Shown piece by piece: positions 12,094 to 15,742 of a stretch of DNA of 15,742 bases. Source of the DNA: an uncultured Bacilli bacterium. GTDB taxonomy: Bacteria > Bacillota_I > Bacilli_A > RF39 > UBA660. The stretch is from assembly GCA_944327405.1 (NCBI GenBank), contig CALVHK010000015.1, forward strand, positions 1 to 15,742, given 5' to 3'. Both the position numbers and the translations under genes were made by a program. The notes below the pieces were generated by a model. That model saw only the letters and a program-made list of their open reading frames with translations, ran no database searches and was not told the origin of the DNA. Every line of letters begins with the position of its first letter. The stretch's first letter is position 1.

Positions 12094-13479
12094 CTACTTT
12101 TTAATTTTAAAGTAAAATGTGGATCCTTCTTTCTCTACACTTTTAACACCATAATCAAATTTATGTTTCGATAATATTTCTTTAACAATAGAAAGTCCTA
12201 TACCTGTGGATACCACATTTCTTTGATGTTTATTATCTTTCTTATAATATTTATCCCAAATATATGGTATTTCTTCTTTCTTAATTCCTTTACCGGTATC
12301 TCGAACTTCAAGTAAATACTCTTTCTTACTTTCGGTTAAAGTAACGTAAACTTTTTTATCATCACCCGTATAATTAATGGCATTATTTACTAAATTGTAA
12401 ATAACCTGCATAATCTTACTTCGATCGGCTTTGACCATCGCTTTATCTGGCATTTTAACAATAAATTCATAATCTTCAGTCGTCTTAAGTATTTCATAAC
12501 GCTTCATCACTTCGTGAATCACTTCACACAAATCAAATTCTTCGATGTCTAAGGTATCCGCATCTGCCTGCATTTTGGATAAATCCAAAATATCATTAAC
12601 TAAGACATTAAGTCTTTCGGTTTCTTCAATAATTATATTTAAATCTTTATCCATTTTCTCTTTATCTTTATAAGAAATATCTCTTACCATTTCCGCATAA
12701 GCCCGAATCATCGTTAACGGCGTTTTAAGGTCATGGCTGACATTGGCCATCAAGTCTCGTCTTAGTTCATCAATCTTCGATAAATCTTTTTCTACATGAT
12801 TAAGGGTTGTTGCCAGTTCATCAATTTCTAAGACATCGCTTCGCTCAAACTCAATGTCATACCGTCCTTCACCAAGCTCTTTCGCTTTTTTGGTAATGTT
12901 AGTAATTGGCTTCGTTATCTTAATTGACAAAAAGTAAGAAATAAAACAAGCAAGAACAATTATGATAATGGTAATGTAAATAAGTTGTCCCCGAAGAACA
13001 ATATTTGCTCCATCAATATCTTCCAAATTCGAATAAACAAAAACATACCCATCATCTACGCGAATACCCGATAAAAGTGCTTTGGTTTCCAAAACATTGT
13101 TAATAAGTTTAATATTCGAAGTCGTCCCATCACTTTCCATAATATCATCCATTAAATCAGTAATTTGACTATTATTCTTATTTAAGCCACATCCAACCAT
13201 GAGAGTGTTATAAAGTATTTTATCTCCAGTATTAAGGGAATATTGAATACAAACACTATTATCGTAAGCGATACCTTCTAACTCGGTGATTAATTCATCG
13301 CTACTAAAACCACTGATATTACTAACAATCGTTCTCATCTTATTTTCTTGATAATTTTCATAAGAAAACTTAAGTAAAATATTTTGAGAGAGAAAAAGTA
13401 ACAATAGAATGGTAACACTAAATATGACAAGATATACTAAAGTTTTAAAATTAATACTACTTACTTTTCTCTTTAGCAT
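12094..13479 (-). CDS. Membrane sensor histidine kinase (HAMP, HisKA, HATPase_c)
   Basis: The protein has 461 residues counted from ATG 13479; an in-frame TTG at 13482 adds one. Numbering here is from the TTG. Membrane segments at about 14-35 and 165-188 flank an extracellular sensor of some 130 residues with two cysteines (78 and 98) that could form a disulfide. HAMP follows (189-240), then HisKA with phospho-acceptor His250 in SHDLKTPL. The ATP-binding domain has the N box NLVNNAINYT (363-372), G1 DTGKGI (395-400) and G2 STGIGLSIV (425-433). All catalytic motifs are intact. The start overlaps the response-regulator gene by about 23-26 bp. The ligand is unknown. It resembles PhoR/ResE-class kinases. 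Confidence 0.95.
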   Translation of the reverse strand: MLKRKVSSINFKTLVYLVIFSVTILLLLFLSQNILLKFSYENYQENKMRTIVSNISGFSSDELITELEGIAYDNSVCIQYSLNTGDKILYNTLMVGCGLNKNNSQITDLMDDIMESDGTTSNIKLINNVLETKALLSGIRVDDGYVFVYSNLEDIDGANIVLRGQLIYITIIIIVLACFISYFLSIKITKPITNITKKAKELGEGRYDIEFERSDVLEIDELATTLNHVEKDLSKIDELRRDLMANVSHDLKTPLTMIRAYAEMVRDISYKDKEKMDKDLNIIIEETERLNVLVNDILDLSKMQADADTLDIEEFDLCEVIHEVMKRYEILKTTEDYEFIVKMPDKAMVKADRSKIMQVIYNLVNNAINYTGDDKKVYVTLTESKKEYLLEVRDTGKGIKKEEIPYIWDKYYKKDNKHQRNVVSTGIGLSIVKEILSKHKFDYGVKSVEKEGSTFYFKIKK

Positions 13480-14128
13480 CAAATTTATACCCCATTCCTC
13501 TTACAGTTTTAATGACATCACGATATTTCCCTAAGTTATTACGAAGAGTTTTGACATGCGTATCAACGGTTCGCTCATCTCCATAAAAATCATAACCCCA
13601 AATATTTGATAAAATTGTATCTCTAGATAAAGCAATATTTTTATTTTGCATGAGATATTTTAACAGATCATATTCTTTAGGAGTTAAATCAACAGGTTCT
13701 CCATCAATCGTTACTTCATGAGCCAAATCATCTAACACAAGAGTCTCAGATTTATAGGTTGCATCCTCACCCTTCGTTCTTTTTGTAACAGCTTTAATTC
13801 GTGCGATCAATTCTTTTGGCGAAAAAGGTTTTGTGACATAATCATCAATTCCAATATCAAACCCAATTAACTTATCAAACTCTTCATTTCGAGCTGAAAG
13901 CATAATAAAAGGAACATCTTTTATCTTTTTAATTTCACGAACAGCCTGATAACCATCCATTTTAGGCATCATGATATCCATAACAACTAAGTCCACATCA
14001 TTGTCTCGAACAATATCAATCGCTTCCAATCCATTTTGAGCCTCTAATACTTCATAATTTTCTAACAATAAATATTCTTTAATAACATTTCTAATTAAAG
14101 CTTCATCATCGCAAATCAGTATTTTCAT
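13457..14128 (-). CDS. OmpR/PhoB-family response regulator
   Basis: The protein has 223 residues. The receiver domain (1-118) has the acidic pair Asp7-Asp8, phosphorylation site Asp51 (MDIMMPKMDG), Ser78 and Lys100. The winged-helix DNA-binding domain (about 127-218) shows LTPKEYDLLKYLMQN, RTVDTHVKTLRNNLG and the terminal wing VRGMGYKF. It is the first gene of the operon with the kinase, preceded by GGAG ten nt before ATG 14128. Regulators of this class bind direct repeats such as TGTAAx or TTTACA, and such boxes occur three times just downstream of the operon. The target assignment is an inference. Confidence 0.96.
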   Translation of the reverse strand: MKILICDDEALIRNVIKEYLLLENYEVLEAQNGLEAIDIVRDNDVDLVVMDIMMPKMDGYQAVREIKKIKDVPFIMLSARNEEFDKLIGFDIGIDDYVTKPFSPKELIARIKAVTKRTKGEDATYKSETLVLDDLAHEVTIDGEPVDLTPKEYDLLKYLMQNKNIALSRDTILSNIWGYDFYGDERTVDTHVKTLRNNLGKYRDVIKTVRGMGYKFDAKEKSK

Positions 14129-14154
14129 TAAACATCATCTCCAAATACATATAT

Positions 14155-14184
14155 ATTATAACAGATTTGTGAAAATTAAATGAA
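14155..14184 (-). promoter_or_regulatory. Promoter of the two-component operon
   Basis: On the minus strand TTCATT (complement of 14179-14184) and TATAAT (complement of 14155-14160) have an 18-bp spacer, with TGT before the -10 (extended form). It overlaps the tail of the preceding gene's terminator. Confidence 0.55.
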
Positions 14185-14206
14185 AAAAACAACCATTAAG
14201 GTTGTT
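14183..14206 (-). terminator. Terminator of the Pro/Thr-rich membrane protein gene
   Basis: AACAACC (14188-14194) and GGTTGTT (14200-14206) pair perfectly around a 5-nt loop that contains part of the stop codon. On the minus strand the T-run is the complement of 14183-14189. Confidence 0.85.
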
Positions 14207-15635
14207 CTAAACGACAACTATATCCAGATGAACTAAAATAAGTTAATGCTTCTCCATATGTATCTGGTACAGCTCCAGCTTCTTGTTCGTACTCTTCCAT
14301 AGTTAAATTAGTAGATAAAGTAACTGTCAAATTCTCATCATCAAATGATGGAACACCAGTTACATTATTATAAGTAACAGAGACACTATCTTCATTCGCT
14401 TCTTTAAAAGCATTATAATCTGTCTCATTTAAAGTAAAGCTGTATTCTCTAACAACACTACCGTTAAACTCTCCAGCAACAATGCCAAGCTTTATGTTTT
14501 CATCATTCATCGAACAACTCATATATACATCAGGAACTTCTTCTTGACTTACAATAAGAGTACCTTCTACAATCACTTCATTTCCAGCCTCATCACGAAC
14601 AGTAATCTCTACATGATAATCAGCTGGCGTAGCAAGATAAGTGTTTACCTGTTCGGCATCAACAAACTCATAAGAACATTCTGTAGCATCATCACAAGTA
14701 ACAATAAAGTCTTCCGGACCTACTTCGTTATTCACTTGAACAGTTACATCTCTTAAAGTCACCTGAGGAGCCGTAGTATCAACAATAGTAGCACTACCCT
14801 CATATGTAACTTCTCCACAAGTAATAATAAAGGAATATTCATTATTTATAATCGTCGTATCAGTAATATTAGAAGTATCTAACGTACATGTAGAACTATC
14901 AATACCATTAAATTCCGCATAATCCTCGATATTTTGTGAAACCTCTGACCCGGCTTCAATCGTAACTGGTTTTAAAGTAACTGTAGGTGTTACTGGTGTA
15001 TCATTCGACATATTAAGGAAAATATACACTCCTACTCCTACTGCAGCGATTAGCAAAACAATAATAATTACAAAAATCAACTTATTTGTTTTTCCTTTTT
15101 TCTTTTCTGTAGGCTCTGGTACATTATTATTCATATTCATGGTTGGTGTTGGAATAGGTCCTCCATCAATAGGGGGTACTGTACCAATTTCATTAAATAT
15201 TGGTGGCATATTTGTATCTATTGCTTGAGGAATATCATAATTCACTGTTGAAACTGGTGGTACCGGATCCGGTATAGGATTAACTACAGTTGGTTCTTCA
15301 ACAATAGGATCAACCGGTGCTACTGGTGCTACCGGAGTTACAACATCAGTATTGGCAGCAGATACCTCTGGCTCAGCATTTACAACTGGTGGTACAGAAG
15401 TAGTAGTTGCAACTGATGGTGCTGGTTCTACCGGTGAAACAGTAGGTGTTACATTTAAATTATCTACAGGCGTTGGATTAACTGTTGGTACTGGATTAAC
15501 ACTTGCACTTGGTTGTTCTAAACTCTCAACCGGTGGTGTTGGTGGATTAGACCCCCCAACCTCAATACTTCCTAATGATACAGCATTTAATCCATTATCA
15601 TTATTTCCATTATTATTTGGCACATTATTATTCAT
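14196..15635 (-). CDS. Single-pass membrane protein with disordered Pro/Thr/Val-rich head and Ig-like extracellular region
   Basis: The protein has 479 residues. Residues 1-175 are low-complexity, rich in Asn at first and then in Pro, Val and Thr (repeated PVEP, TPV, PVAPV patterns). A basic stop (EKKKGKTNK, 177-185) precedes one membrane helix (about 186-208). The positive-inside rule puts the head in the cytosol and the tail outside. Outside there is a cysteine-containing beta-rich segment. An Ig-like/DUF5011-type module follows (DTTAPQVTLRD... to ...VTVRDEAGNEVIVEG), then a C-terminal domain opening VYMSCSMNDE and ending in SSSGYSCRLEQP. The cysteines there may pair. No LPXTG, signal peptide or enzyme motif is present. 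ATG 15635 has AAAGGGG upstream. I do not recognise a named family. It may be an envelope or cell-surface sensor; it lies next to, but is transcribed separately from, the two-component genes. Confidence 0.75.
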   Translation of the reverse strand: MNNNVPNNNGNNDNGLNAVSLGSIEVGGSNPPTPPVESLEQPSASVNPVPTVNPTPVDNLNVTPTVSPVEPAPSVATTTSVPPVVNAEPEVSAANTDVVTPVAPVAPVDPIVEEPTVVNPIPDPVPPVSTVNYDIPQAIDTNMPPIFNEIGTVPPIDGGPIPTPTMNMNNNVPEPTEKKKGKTNKLIFVIIIVLLIAAVGVGVYIFLNMSNDTPVTPTVTLKPVTIEAGSEVSQNIEDYAEFNGIDSSTCTLDTSNITDTTIINNEYSFIITCGEVTYEGSATIVDTTAPQVTLRDVTVQVNNEVGPEDFIVTCDDATECSYEFVDAEQVNTYLATPADYHVEITVRDEAGNEVIVEGTLIVSQEEVPDVYMSCSMNDENIKLGIVAGEFNGSVVREYSFTLNETDYNAFKEANEDSVSVTYNNVTGVPSFDDENLTVTLSTNLTMEEYEQEAGAVPDTYGEALTYFSSSGYSCRLEQP

Positions 15636-15656
15636 ATTATACAGCCCCTTTATTAT

Positions 15657-15687
15657 TATATATTAATTATATCCTAAAGAATGTCAA
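15657..15687 (-). promoter_or_regulatory. Promoter of the Pro/Thr-rich membrane protein gene
   Basis: A perfect TTGACA (complement of 15682-15687) is followed by an AT-rich region with TATATA at 19 bp (complement of 15657-15662) and other TATAAT-like hexamers at less suitable spacings. The SD and ATG 15635 follow shortly after. Confidence 0.5.
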
Positions 15688-15710
15688 ATTGCAATCAAAA
15701 ATTGCAATTT
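15686..15710. promoter_or_regulatory. 9-bp perfect inverted repeat abutting the -35
   Basis: AAATTGCAA (15686-15694) and TTGCAATTT (15702-15710) are perfect inverted copies with a 7-bp centre. The repeat overlaps the TTGACA by two bases. No proper T-run follows on either strand, so an operator is more likely than a terminator for the gene ending at 15719. Confidence 0.45.
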
Positions 15711-15718
15711 AAAAGAAG

Positions 15719-15742
15719 CTATTCATCTTTATTAACAACTTC
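15719..15742 (-). CDS. C-terminal end of a gene continuing beyond the window
   Basis: The minus-strand frame reads Glu-Val-Val-Asn-Lys-Asp-Glu and then TAG (complement of 15719-15721). The frame is open to the window edge, and the distance to the next promoter fits the end of a gene. Too little is present to identify it. Confidence 0.4.
   Translation of the reverse strand, partial: EVVNKDE

Noticed and set aside
15352..15666. 104-codon plus-strand frame rich in Gly/Thr/Ser
   Set aside because: It is the complement of the Pro/Thr/Val-rich coding repeats of the gene at 14196-15635 and has no SD.

Overview
The window is AT-rich bacterial DNA. It uses Shine-Dalgarno-led genes, some GTG/TTG starts, standard stops (TGA is a real stop, for example at 3239-3241) and TTGACA/TATAAT-type promoters. 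Together with an RsgI-like anti-sigma factor, a CBS/DRTGG family II pyrophosphatase, an UPF0316 protein and a CmpB-type membrane protein, this points to a low-GC Gram-positive (Bacillota). A gut-type Bacilli/Erysipelotrichia or Clostridia-like lineage is an inference. No rRNA, tRNA, CRISPR array, transposase or phage structural gene was seen.

Layout. 1-472: no intact protein gene. A compact locus at about 150-470 has the architecture of a par/Fst-like type I toxin-antitoxin: a plus-strand promoter, an SD-sequestering hairpin, a hydrophobic mini-ORF broken by one missing T, a strong hairpin terminator, and a convergent minus-strand promoter. 473-1330 (minus): an SDR oxidoreductase behind a MerR-type promoter (19-bp spacer with an imperfect dyad), with a short remnant of a flavodoxin-like reductase overlapping its start. 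1374-3153 (minus): an ECF sigma factor and its RsgI/PepSY-type membrane anti-sigma factor, with a possible self-recognised promoter that recurs at 8993-9022. 3239-4706 (minus): a SWIM zinc-finger protein and a cellular homologue of the phage 5-hmdU DNA kinase / alpha-glutamyl-putrescinyl-thymine pyrophosphorylase helical family. 4831-7624 (plus): a tight three-gene operon of HSL-type esterase, HxxxDG acyltransferase and zinc-ribbon polytopic membrane protein. 7621-8944 (minus): a CmpB-like membrane protein, an UPF0316 protein and a small zinc-ribbon membrane protein. 9139-11551 (minus): a manganese-type pyrophosphatase followed by a second SDR. 11601-12093: a triplicated non-coding/short-peptide repeat array, with terminator stems that covary between copies. 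12094-14128 (minus): an OmpR-type response regulator and a membrane histidine kinase. 14196-15635 (minus): a Pro/Thr/Val-rich, single-pass membrane protein with an extracellular Ig-like region. 15719-15742: the last codons of another minus-strand gene.

How it fits together. Much of the window is envelope sensing and signalling: an ECF sigma/anti-sigma pair, a two-component system, and small zinc-ribbon membrane proteins. The sigma factor may control both its own operon and the 8944-7621 operon. The two-component system is followed directly by the small repeat units, each with a TGTAAA box at a fixed distance from a TATACT element. These units are plausible targets of that response regulator. 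The least described parts are the type I TA-like locus, the repeat array, the base-modification-like enzyme with its SWIM partner, and the esterase/acyltransferase/zinc-ribbon module.
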